Shown here: positions 19,066-26,791 of the stretch, in pieces | Numbering within the stretch: the first letter of the stretch is position 1 | Layout: each line of letters starts with the position of its first letter | Made by a program: the position numbers and the translations under genes | Notes under the pieces: generated by a model | The model's database searches: none | Told to the model about the DNA's origin: nothing | What the model saw: only the letters and a program-made list of their open reading frames with translations | Assembly: GCA_016873455.1 (NCBI GenBank) | Contig: VGXE01000004.1 | Coordinates: 1-64,000, forward strand | Source of the DNA: Nitrospira sp. | Lineage (GTDB): Bacteria > Nitrospirota > Nitrospiria > Nitrospirales > Nitrospiraceae | DNA: 64,000 bases | Direction: 5' to 3'

Positions 19066-19680
19066 ATGCAGCTCAGACAGATCACCGTACCCCTATCTTT
19101 GGCCATCCTCGTGGCCGTCGGCTGTGCCAAACCGCCTTCGGAGCAAATTGATGCGGCAGAGAAGGCTCTGAAAGAGGCGCAACAGAGCGGTGCTGCCACC
19201 TATAGCGCGGAAGAATACGCGAAGCTGGAAGGCAGTCTGACGGCCTTGAGAAAAGAAGTGACCGAGCAAGATGGAAAGCTTGCGCTCTTTCGAGATTACG
19301 GCAAGGTCGAACAACTTGCCGCCTCTGCGAAAACCGAGGGAGAACGTGTCCGGACCGACGCCGTGAAGAAGAAAGATGAGGCCAAAGCTGCGGCATTGCA
19401 GGCGCAGCAAGTCGCCCAAGAGGCTGTGAATTCCACCCTTGCGCTGGTGGGAAAAGCCCCGGTCGGTAAAGATCGTGCGGCGCTCGAGGCCATCAAGATG
19501 GACGTGGAGACGCTTAAGACATCTCTCGGCCAAATCCAGACGTCGATCGACAAGGAAGATTATCCGGCCGCACAGAGTCAATCCAAAGCGATTCATGAGA
19601 AGAGCCAGGCGGTGTCAGCTGAAATTCAGGGCGCGCTGGCCAAGGTCGGAAAACGAAAGTCCTCTGGGGCCAAGCGGTAG
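19066..19680 (+). CDS. Lipoprotein, DUF4398-like, helical
   Basis: A 204-residue protein with a lipoprotein signal (hydrophobic run to VAVGC, Cys20). The mature part is long Ala/Lys/Glu/Gln-rich helix that looks coiled-coil from about 25 to 195. This resembles DUF4398-type envelope lipoproteins. It lies 19 bp ahead of the L,D-transpeptidase genes, so a role in anchoring to peptidoglycan is plausible but inferred. The residue at -3 of the lipobox is Ala rather than the preferred Leu. Confidence 0.75.
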   Translation: MQLRQITVPLSLAILVAVGCAKPPSEQIDAAEKALKEAQQSGAATYSAEEYAKLEGSLTALRKEVTEQDGKLALFRDYGKVEQLAASAKTEGERVRTDAVKKKDEAKAAALQAQQVAQEAVNSTLALVGKAPVGKDRAALEAIKMDVETLKTSLGQIQTSIDKEDYPAAQSQSKAIHEKSQAVSAEIQGALAKVGKRKSSGAKR

Positions 19681-19698
19681 TTGGGGTAGAATGTCCGC

Positions 19699-20835
19699 GT
19701 GGTCACGACACTCACGATTCGAACATGGCTGGCTGGCGGTATCTCCATCCTGTTGCTGACCGGATGTGTGCCTGCCGTCCCGCCGGACTTGATTGCCGCA
19801 ATCGAGGCTATTGATCAGGATTTGGTCGCCTTGCGGGCACCTGAAGCAGCGCCGGAAGATTATACCCGCTTTGCGAAACAGTGGGTCTCACTCAAATCCC
19901 GCGTGCAGACCGACGACGACCTGATCCGTTGGCCCTGGGAATCGAATGATCTTGAACACGAACTCCGTCAGCTGCATGGCGAGGGGTGGAACACCGTTTC
20001 CCGGCTCAATCGCCTGCAGACCACTCAACGGCAGCAGGCTGAGTCAGCGCTGAGTCGCCTGGAGGCACGGTTTCTCTCGATCAACTCACACGTTGAGTCA
20101 ATCGAGGGACGCATGGCGCTGGGAGGCAAACCCGTGCACACGGACTTGCTGCTCAAACAAGCTCGCTTGTTTTTTGATCAGAAAGACTACGCGAGGGCGA
20201 TTCACACCGCCGAGCAAGCCGGTCACGCCCTGGCAGCCCAGACCGCCGTGTTAACACAAGAACTGGGTCGATACGCCGACCATCAACAGGTCACCTCGTG
20301 GCAAGCCATCGCCAAACAAACGGTCGATTGGTCACGCGCACACCAGTCCACTGCGATTGTCGTCAGTAAGGCGGAGCGGGAACTGACCCTCTACAAGCAC
20401 GGCCGCAAAGTGCTATCATACCCCGTCCGGTTGGGGTTCAACGGCATCAAGGCCAAACGATATCAAGGTGACGGCGCGACACCGGAAGGCCGGTACCGAG
20501 TCACCGACCTGCGAGGCGCGGGACAGACGCAGTTCTACCGTGCGCTTGTCTTGGATTACCCGAATGCGGAGGACCGCTGGCGCTTTCGCGTCGCCCAAAA
20601 GTTGGGAACGATCGCCTCGACTAGCCGTATCGGGGGCCAAATCGAGATTCATGGAAGAGAGAACGAGCTCATGGCCCAGACGTTGGGCTGCATCATGCTC
20701 GATAATGCCGACATGGCCAGTCTCTTCGCACAGGTCTCCACCGGCACACCGGTGGCAATCGTCGGAGCATTAACCAGAGAGAACGCCGTGGCATTGGCGT
20801 TGGCACAATTGGGCGACCACCACACAGACATGTGA
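19699..20835 (+). CDS. Lipoprotein L,D-transpeptidase (YkuD family)
   Basis: The 378-residue product starts at GTG with a lipoprotein signal (ISILLLTGC). A helical region (about 30-215) comes first, then a YkuD domain from about 220. The catalytic part is IEIHGRENE followed by TLGCIMLDNADM, the variant in which Leu replaces the His of the more common SHGCIRL motif; the catalytic Cys and upstream HG are kept. Such enzymes make 3-3 crosslinks or attach lipoproteins to peptidoglycan. Nine bases separate it from the next L,D-transpeptidase gene. Confidence 0.85.
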   Translation: MVTTLTIRTWLAGGISILLLTGCVPAVPPDLIAAIEAIDQDLVALRAPEAAPEDYTRFAKQWVSLKSRVQTDDDLIRWPWESNDLEHELRQLHGEGWNTVSRLNRLQTTQRQQAESALSRLEARFLSINSHVESIEGRMALGGKPVHTDLLLKQARLFFDQKDYARAIHTAEQAGHALAAQTAVLTQELGRYADHQQVTSWQAIAKQTVDWSRAHQSTAIVVSKAERELTLYKHGRKVLSYPVRLGFNGIKAKRYQGDGATPEGRYRVTDLRGAGQTQFYRALVLDYPNAEDRWRFRVAQKLGTIASTSRIGGQIEIHGRENELMAQTLGCIMLDNADMASLFAQVSTGTPVAIVGALTRENAVALALAQLGDHHTDM

Positions 20836-20844
20836 GCGGACACC

Positions 20845-21489
20845 ATGGCGAAATCTCTGGTTTCGGTCTCGACTCTGATTCTCGCCGGACTCCTGGTGAC
20901 GGCCGTTCCTCAGAGCAGTCATACCGCGTTCCCGGTTGCTGACACGTTTTCGGTTCCAGCGCCGGATGAAGGACAGGACCGTCACCTGCAAAGCCTGCAA
21001 GCGAAGTATCGATCCCTCGCCGCGCAACTGTCCAAGCTCAAGCCGCACCAGCCGTATATCCTCGTGGACACGGCCAGAAATCATCTGTATGTCAAACGCC
21101 AAGACGAGATCGTCCTCGACGCCATTGCCTCGACCGGAAGCGGAACGATTCTGGACAAGCCGGGCGAAGGCCATGACCAGTGGATTTTCGATACGCCGCG
21201 TGGTGAGTTCTTCGTGCAATCAAAACTGACCAATCCGGCCTGGGTCAAGCCCGATTGGGCCTTTATCGAGGAAGGCCTCGAGGTTCCGAAAAACCAGGCC
21301 GACCGGGTTGAGCAGGGGGTGTTGGGAGAACATGCGCTGGGATTCGGGAAGGGCTATTTTATCCACGGGACGCTCTATACCCGTCTGCTCGGGAAAAATG
21401 TCACGCACGGTTGTATCCGGCTGAACGACGGCGATCTCAAGAGCGTCTATCAGTTCGCCCGAGTCGGGACCCCGATCATCATCTTCTAG
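20845..21489 (+). CDS. Exported L,D-transpeptidase (YkuD family)
   Basis: The 214-residue protein has an N-terminal signal peptide (SLVSVSTLILAGLLVTAVP), a short coiled section and a YkuD catalytic domain with YFIHGTLYT and THGCIRLNDGDL. That gives the complete His/Cys catalytic arrangement. It probably forms meso-diaminopimelate crosslinks in the periplasm. The stop codon (21487-21489) is directly followed by a 232-bp palindromic repeat element. Confidence 0.92.
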   Translation: MAKSLVSVSTLILAGLLVTAVPQSSHTAFPVADTFSVPAPDEGQDRHLQSLQAKYRSLAAQLSKLKPHQPYILVDTARNHLYVKRQDEIVLDAIASTGSGTILDKPGEGHDQWIFDTPRGEFFVQSKLTNPAWVKPDWAFIEEGLEVPKNQADRVEQGVLGEHALGFGKGYFIHGTLYTRLLGKNVTHGCIRLNDGDLKSVYQFARVGTPIIIF

Positions 21490-21721
21490 CAGGATGCTGA
21501 AAAAGTCCGCCAGCGTCGTTCTCGCATCGCTCACAGGCTCAACGTACCGAAGTCGAACGAACGGTACCTATCCGCTCGCATTTGATCGAGGCGAGCGGGT
21601 CAAGCGAAGCTTGGTATGTACCTCCTCGCCTCTTCGCTCGCTGCGGCCGCGCCTGCGGAACGGCGCGTCTTGGCGCGCCGGGGTTGGGCGGGTGAGAACA
21701 TTGGACTTTTTGAGCATCCTG
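21490..21721 (+). repeat. Dispersed imperfect-palindrome element, copy A
   Basis: The 232-bp element begins on the first base after a TAG stop. Its ends, CAGGATGCTGAAAAAGTCC and GGACTTTTTGAGCATCCTG, are inverted repeats of 19 bp with one mismatch. Inside is a perfect hairpin CCGCTCGC / GCGAGCGG (21572-21579 and 21591-21598). The first 160 bp are nearly identical to copy B at 43050. The left core CAGCGTCGTTCTCG and the right core CTGCGGCC are shared with copy C at 54951. There is no transposase and no obvious target duplication. Confidence 0.9.
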
Positions 21722-21827
21722 TGGGCTTTCATGGATCAGACCGAGACCGTCCAGAGTCGCTTATGCTACCTGGGAAAATAGGTTGTCCCCGCAACCTGCT
21801 AATTACCTGGCGGCGCAGAACCCATCC

Positions 21828-22460
21828 ATGATCCTCTGCGCGGTTCTTGTCCTCCTCCTGGCTTCGAGTCTCCCCGGGTACGCGGGGGAACCCGACGCCT
21901 TTCCCGGCCTCGACCTAAACCACCACGCTTCTGTCCAAGAAGCAACTCGCGTACTCGAAGAAGAAATCAAGCTGGCCGCTCGCCCGCAGACCTATCTCCT
22001 ACTCGACCTCGTCACGCGCACCCTTCAGATCAAAGGCCGCGGGGTCGAGCTCCACCGCCTGACGATCACTGCATGGTCTGGAAAAGCCCTCCACGAATTG
22101 AAAGGCACCCATCGGTTGATCACACGCCCTCCGGTCCTCAGGCGAAAGATTGACCCGACTGCGGCGGTCGAGCAAGACCCGATTTCCCTCGCTGACATGC
22201 CGGTAGAGTACACACTGTCGTTTAGTCCGTCACTGTCCATTGACGTGACACCCCTCGCAGAGGAGCGCCCATTCCAATGGTTCAGGGCCAAGGGACAAAT
22301 CTGGTGGCGGGATCTCAAAGAATCGTGGTCAACGGACCGTCCCGCTGCACCATCCCCTCATCTCAGTCTTGAGGTCTCCGCCGATCAGGCGCAATCCTTG
22401 GCCTGGTCGGTGGTCGATGGGATGGCTTTAGTCATTCGCCGACCGACCGATAAGAAATGA
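21828..22460 (+). CDS. Exported YkuD-like protein without catalytic motif
   Basis: About 210 residues from the ATG at 21828, which begins a clear signal peptide (ILCAVLVLLLASSLPGYAG). A segment LLLDLVTRTLQIKGRGVELHR resembles the opening strands of L,D-transpeptidase domains, but no HG or SHGC motif follows. It may be a non-enzymatic relative of its two upstream neighbours; this is a weak assignment. A TTG at 21783 in frame is a less likely start because it lies before the signal peptide. Confidence 0.6.
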   Translation: MILCAVLVLLLASSLPGYAGEPDAFPGLDLNHHASVQEATRVLEEEIKLAARPQTYLLLDLVTRTLQIKGRGVELHRLTITAWSGKALHELKGTHRLITRPPVLRRKIDPTAAVEQDPISLADMPVEYTLSFSPSLSIDVTPLAEERPFQWFRAKGQIWWRDLKESWSTDRPAAPSPHLSLEVSADQAQSLAWSVVDGMALVIRRPTDKK

Positions 22461-22545
22461 GTACCAGTAGGACCATCGTTGCCTTTTGGCCGCCTGGCTC
22501 ATAACATACCGTACGTCCTACGCCCATCCGCTCAAGGGGGACTTC

Positions 22546-24267
22546 ATGCCGACCATCTCATTGCGCGACACTCTGGCTTCGCCGCTGTTCCAATCCACCG
22601 TCGATTCAACGCTCGAGGCGTTAGCCAACGATCATGTCGTCCAACGGCTATGGGCCAAAGATTATCGACTGTGGAAGCCGGACCCCAAGGAAATTACCGA
22701 CCGGCTCGGCTGGTTGACCGTGCAGGACCTCATGCGGGAACAGCTGGACTCTCTCCGGCGTTGTGTCGCGACGGCCAAGGCGATGTCCATCACGGACGTT
22801 GTGTTGCTCGGAATGGGCGGCAGCAGTCTGGGACCGGAAGTCCTCCGCACGTCGTTCCCCGCGCGTCAATCGTCCCCTCGATTTTGGGTGCTCGACTCCA
22901 CCGTGCCGGGCTGGGTACGGGAGGTGACCAAGGCTATCAACCCTACTCGCACACTCTTCCTCGTGGCCAGTAAATCCGGAGGGACCATTGAAGTCCTGTC
23001 ACTCTTCGCTCATTTTCGTAAGTTGATCGCCAAAGCAAAGATGAACCGCGGCGGCGATCAATTTGTCGCCATCACTGACCCCGGGACTGGCCTCGAGAAG
23101 ATGGCTCGAGACGAGGGATTTGGGCAGATCTTCACCAACCCCGCCGACATCGGCGGCCGCTATTCCGTACTCTCTCTGTTCGGCCTCGTTCCCGCGGCGT
23201 TGCTGGGGGTCGATGTCCCTCGGTTGTTGAACCGGGCAGCCGGCATGGCAGAGCGATGTCAGACACAGACGCCCATTGAATCGAATCCGGGCGCCTACCT
23301 CGGCGCGGTGATGGGCAGTCTCGCCAAGATGGGACGAGACAAGGTCACGATCATAGCCTCGCCTGCACTGGCGACATTCGGTTTGTGGGTAGAACAACTC
23401 CTTGCCGAGAGTACCGGAAAGGAAGGAACCGGCCTCATTCCTGTTGCGCAAGAGCCGGTGCTGAATCCGCCGGCCTATGGAACCGACCGGTTGTTCGTGT
23501 ATCTGCGCCTCAAAGGCGATACGAATACCACGCTCGACCGGCGCGTGCTGGCGCTCGCCAAGGCTCACCATCCGGTGCTTCAATTCGACTTGCGCGACCG
23601 GTATGACCTCGGGGCCGAGTTCTTCCGATGGGAATTCGCCACCGCCGTGGCCGGACACGTGCTCGGAATCCATCCCTTTGACCAACCGAATGTTCAAGAG
23701 AGCAAAGACAATACGAATCGTGTCTTGGGCCTGTTTCAGTCAACTGGGCGTCTCCCGGAATCGCAGAGCAGCAGTCCCTCCCAAGCGGCGCAAGAATTGG
23801 CATCCCGGCTTCAAGCCGGCGCCTACGTCTCGATCCTGGCCTATACCACCCCCTCGCGTCCCTTCGAAGCAGCCGTGCGTCGGCTCCGGGCTGCACTCAT
23901 CTCCCGGCATCATGTGACCACGACGTTTGGCTATGGCCCACGCTACCTGCATTCCACCGGGCAACTTCATAAAGGCGGCCCCAATACCGGCGTCTTTCTG
24001 GAACTGGTCGATCGCATGACACCGGACCTGGCCATCCCTGGCAAGCCGTATTCATTCGGCATATTAGCCAACGCACAAGCCGCCGGAGATGTGGCGTCGC
24101 TTCAGACACATCACCGCCACGCAGTTCGTGTCCAGCTCGGATCGAATCAAGCCGCGACGGTGCAGGCCATCACGGTAGCGCTTGCACCAGCCCAGCGATC
24201 TCGCCGCCAAACCGCCGCCCCAACACGTCGCAGGACTGCTCGTCGCCGCCATGCCCGCCACGCCTGA
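22546..24267 (+). CDS. pgi: Glucose-6-phosphate isomerase (type fused to transaldolase elsewhere)
   Basis: About 573 residues from the ATG at 22546, which has GGGGGA upstream. SIS-type motifs are clear: LLGMGGSSLGPEVL near 90, VASKSGGTIEVL near 140, ADIGGRYSVLS, and the late YLHSTGQLHKGGPNTG. This resembles the isomerase half of transaldolase-isomerase fusions, here standing alone. It interconverts glucose-6-phosphate and fructose-6-phosphate. The C-terminus ends in an Arg-rich tail that overlaps the start of pgl by 17 bp. Confidence 0.9.
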   Translation: MPTISLRDTLASPLFQSTVDSTLEALANDHVVQRLWAKDYRLWKPDPKEITDRLGWLTVQDLMREQLDSLRRCVATAKAMSITDVVLLGMGGSSLGPEVLRTSFPARQSSPRFWVLDSTVPGWVREVTKAINPTRTLFLVASKSGGTIEVLSLFAHFRKLIAKAKMNRGGDQFVAITDPGTGLEKMARDEGFGQIFTNPADIGGRYSVLSLFGLVPAALLGVDVPRLLNRAAGMAERCQTQTPIESNPGAYLGAVMGSLAKMGRDKVTIIASPALATFGLWVEQLLAESTGKEGTGLIPVAQEPVLNPPAYGTDRLFVYLRLKGDTNTTLDRRVLALAKAHHPVLQFDLRDRYDLGAEFFRWEFATAVAGHVLGIHPFDQPNVQESKDNTNRVLGLFQSTGRLPESQSSSPSQAAQELASRLQAGAYVSILAYTTPSRPFEAAVRRLRAALISRHHVTTTFGYGPRYLHSTGQLHKGGPNTGVFLELVDRMTPDLAIPGKPYSFGILANAQAAGDVASLQTHHRHAVRVQLGSNQAATVQAITVALAPAQRSRRQTAAPTRRRTARRRHARHA

Positions 24268-25009
24268 CATTCGCATCGCCCGCGAGGGTTCAGAATGGGC
24301 CCATGAGGCAGCGGCATTCGTCCATGCCGTCAGTGACGAAGCCATTGCGGCCCGCGGCCGGTGTCTTCTGGCACTGTCGGGTGGGTCGACTCCGAAAATC
24401 TTGTACCAGACCCTGGCATCGCCCGAATGGAACAAGCGATTCAACTGGTCACATATCTTTTTTCTCTTCGGCGACGAACGTTGTGTGCCGCCGCACCATC
24501 CGCAGAGTAATTTTGCCATGGCCCAGTCTGCACTATTTCAACCACTGGGTATTCATCCCAATCACGTATATCGAATGAACGGCGAACTCCCGGACCCCCT
24601 GGCCGCCGCGCAAGACTATGAACAGACGCTGCGCCAACTCACGCAGTGTGTCGCCCCGGACATGCCTCGGCTCGATCTCATTCTCCTTGGTCTTGGAGAC
24701 GATGGGCACACGGCCTCGTTGTTTCCCGGAACCGCGGCGCTTCGGGACAGCACCAGAGCCGTGGCTGTAGGCCAGGCACCCACGGGTATCACCTCCCGCC
24801 TCACGCTGACCCTAGATGTGATCAACCGCGCAACTGTGGTACTGTTCCTCGTGTCCGGCATGGGGAAAGCCTCGATCGTGCGGGCGATCCTCGAACCCAG
24901 AAGCGAGGCGGATCGGATATTCCCGGCGTCCAGGGTGGCACCAGCAGAGGGCCGGCTGATCTGGATGCTCGATGATTCTGCGGCCGGTCAACTCACGGTT
25001 CGATACTGA
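24251..25009 (+). CDS. pgl: 6-phosphogluconolactonase
   Basis: From the ATG at 24251 the product is 252 residues, the usual size. Motifs: LALSGGSTPKILYQTL, FLFGDERCVPPHHPQSN and LDLILLGLGDDGHTASLFPG. It hydrolyses 6-phosphogluconolactone in the oxidative pentose phosphate pathway. A start at 24182 would add a leader inside pgi without family support. It overlaps pgi, and glk follows 19 bp later. Confidence 0.93.
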   Translation: MPATPDIRIAREGSEWAHEAAAFVHAVSDEAIAARGRCLLALSGGSTPKILYQTLASPEWNKRFNWSHIFFLFGDERCVPPHHPQSNFAMAQSALFQPLGIHPNHVYRMNGELPDPLAAAQDYEQTLRQLTQCVAPDMPRLDLILLGLGDDGHTASLFPGTAALRDSTRAVAVGQAPTGITSRLTLTLDVINRATVVLFLVSGMGKASIVRAILEPRSEADRIFPASRVAPAEGRLIWMLDDSAAGQLTVRY

Positions 25010-25028
25010 GCAGTCGACAATACGATTC

Positions 25029-26096
25029 ATGATTCTCGCGGGCGACATCGGCGGAACGAAAACGAACCTGGCCCTCTACGAATGGACCACGGAGCGAACG
25101 GAGCCACTCCGCCTGGAATCCTTTCATAGCCGCGACTACACCTCCCTCGAGGATATCCTCAGGGAATTCCTGAACCCACCCACACCGCCAGCAGCGATGT
25201 CCGACCCGGAATCAGCTGGATCCGAGGGCAGTCAGACAGACAGGCCCTCGCCGGAGCCTCTCACCCTAACTGCGGCCTGTTTCGGCATCGCGGGACCGGT
25301 GATTGATAACCACAGTCACACCACCAATCTTCCCTGGATCATTGACGGCCCTACCATCGCCAAACAGTTCGCGATTCCCCGCGTGCAGCTGCTCAATGAT
25401 CTCGAAGCCACCGCCTATGGCGTCTTGTGGCTGAGGCCCGATGAGCTGGACGTGCTCAACCCTGGAAGTCCGCCGAAGAAGCGTCAAGCCCTGGCACTGA
25501 TCGCCGCCGGAACGGGATTGGGTGAAGCGATTCTGTTTTGGGACGGGAAATCATACCGGCCGATGCCATCGGAGGGGGGTCATGCAGACTTTGCTCCCAA
25601 CAATGATCAGGAAATCGACTTGCTTCGCTACCTGCGTGGCCAGTATCTTCATGTCAGTTACGAACGCGTGCTGTCCGGGCCGGGGTTGCACGCCATCTAC
25701 GAGTATCTCCGTGACACCAAGAAAAACGAGCCGACGTGGCTGGCGGAGAAAATCAAGGCCGGCAATCCTGCGGCAGAAATTGCCGAGGCCGGTTTGACGG
25801 GACAGGCCGAGATTGCAAAACAGGCGTTGGATCTCTTTGCATCGATCTATGGAGCAGAAGCGGGCAACCTCGCGCTGAAGGCGCTCTCCTTGGACGGCAT
25901 CTATATTGGCGGCGGGATCGCGCCCAAGCTTATTAAGAAGCTCCACGACGGCACCTTCATGAAAGCCTTCACCCACAAGGGGCGATACAAGCGCTTGATG
26001 ACCGGCATGCCCGTCAAGGTCGTGATGAACCAACACACCGCCCTCCTAGGCGCGGCCTCCGTGGCCGGCGCTCTGTCTCAGGCACCAACCGCATGA
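25029..26096 (+). CDS. glk: Glucokinase
   Basis: A 355-residue bacterial glucokinase. It begins MILAGDIGGTKTNLALYE, the ATP phosphate-binding loop, and has LNDLEATAYG, IAAGTGLGEAI and EGGHADFAPNN, typical of the Glk family rather than ROK. It phosphorylates glucose. An insertion around residues 60-80 is Pro/Ser-rich. The TGA stop overlaps the ATG of rpiA (ATGA). Confidence 0.92.
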   Translation: MILAGDIGGTKTNLALYEWTTERTEPLRLESFHSRDYTSLEDILREFLNPPTPPAAMSDPESAGSEGSQTDRPSPEPLTLTAACFGIAGPVIDNHSHTTNLPWIIDGPTIAKQFAIPRVQLLNDLEATAYGVLWLRPDELDVLNPGSPPKKRQALALIAAGTGLGEAILFWDGKSYRPMPSEGGHADFAPNNDQEIDLLRYLRGQYLHVSYERVLSGPGLHAIYEYLRDTKKNEPTWLAEKIKAGNPAAEIAEAGLTGQAEIAKQALDLFASIYGAEAGNLALKALSLDGIYIGGGIAPKLIKKLHDGTFMKAFTHKGRYKRLMTGMPVKVVMNQHTALLGAASVAGALSQAPTA

Positions 26097-26791
26097 CACC
26101 GGCCGATCTCGACAGTTTGAAGAAGGCCGCCGCATTGAAGGCCGTGGAGTTCGTCCGCGAGGGCATGGTCGTGGGATTGGGGACCGGCTCGACCGCGAAG
26201 CACATGGTGGTCGCGTTGGGTGAAAAGATCCGTGCAGGCATGAGGCTGCGTGGGGTGCCGACTTCACAGGAAACTGCCGCGCTGGCGAGACAATCTGGCA
26301 TTCCGCTCATCGATACGGAGAACCGCTGGGAAATCGATGTCGCCATCGACGGGGCCGACCAAGTCGATCCGGGATTCAACTTGATCAAAGGCGGAGGGGG
26401 CGCGCTGTTGAAAGAAAAGATCGTCGCCGCCTCGGCCAAGCAATTCATTGTGCTCGTCGATCACACGAAACAAGTTCCGGTGCTCGGCGGATCGTTCCCC
26501 TTGCCGATCGAAGTCATTCCCTTCGGTTGGGGCAGCACGGCGAGGGAAATCGAGCGCCTCACGAAGAGCCCGGTGGTGCTGCGTGAGCGGAACGGCGCGC
26601 CGTTTAAGACGGAAGCGGGCCATTTTATCGTCGACGTGCATCTGGCCCGAATCGAGCAACCAGCCGATCTGGAAGCCGTCTTGAATCACATTCCCGGGAT
26701 TGTCGAAACGGGCCTTTTCGTGGGACGGACCGACATCCTGATCGTCGGCAAGGCCAACGGCACGGAAACTCTCCGTGCAAATAAGACATGA
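26093..26791 (+). CDS. rpiA: Ribose-5-phosphate isomerase A
   Basis: A 232-residue RpiA with the family signatures VGLGTGSTAKHMV, DVAIDGADQVDPGFNLIKGGGGALLKEKIVA (in two parts) and VLVDHTKQV. It interconverts ribose-5-phosphate and ribulose-5-phosphate. It shares four bases with glk upstream and overlaps the next gene by four bases, so the cluster is translationally coupled. Confidence 0.95.
   Translation: MTPADLDSLKKAAALKAVEFVREGMVVGLGTGSTAKHMVVALGEKIRAGMRLRGVPTSQETAALARQSGIPLIDTENRWEIDVAIDGADQVDPGFNLIKGGGGALLKEKIVAASAKQFIVLVDHTKQVPVLGGSFPLPIEVIPFGWGSTAREIERLTKSPVVLRERNGAPFKTEAGHFIVDVHLARIEQPADLEAVLNHIPGIVETGLFVGRTDILIVGKANGTETLRANKT

Noticed and set aside
21494-21781. Open frame starting MLKKSASVVLASL inside repeat copy A, and its relative in copy B
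   Set aside because: The frame follows the repeat sequence, has no ribosome binding site and diverges where the repeats diverge; it is a by-product of the element.
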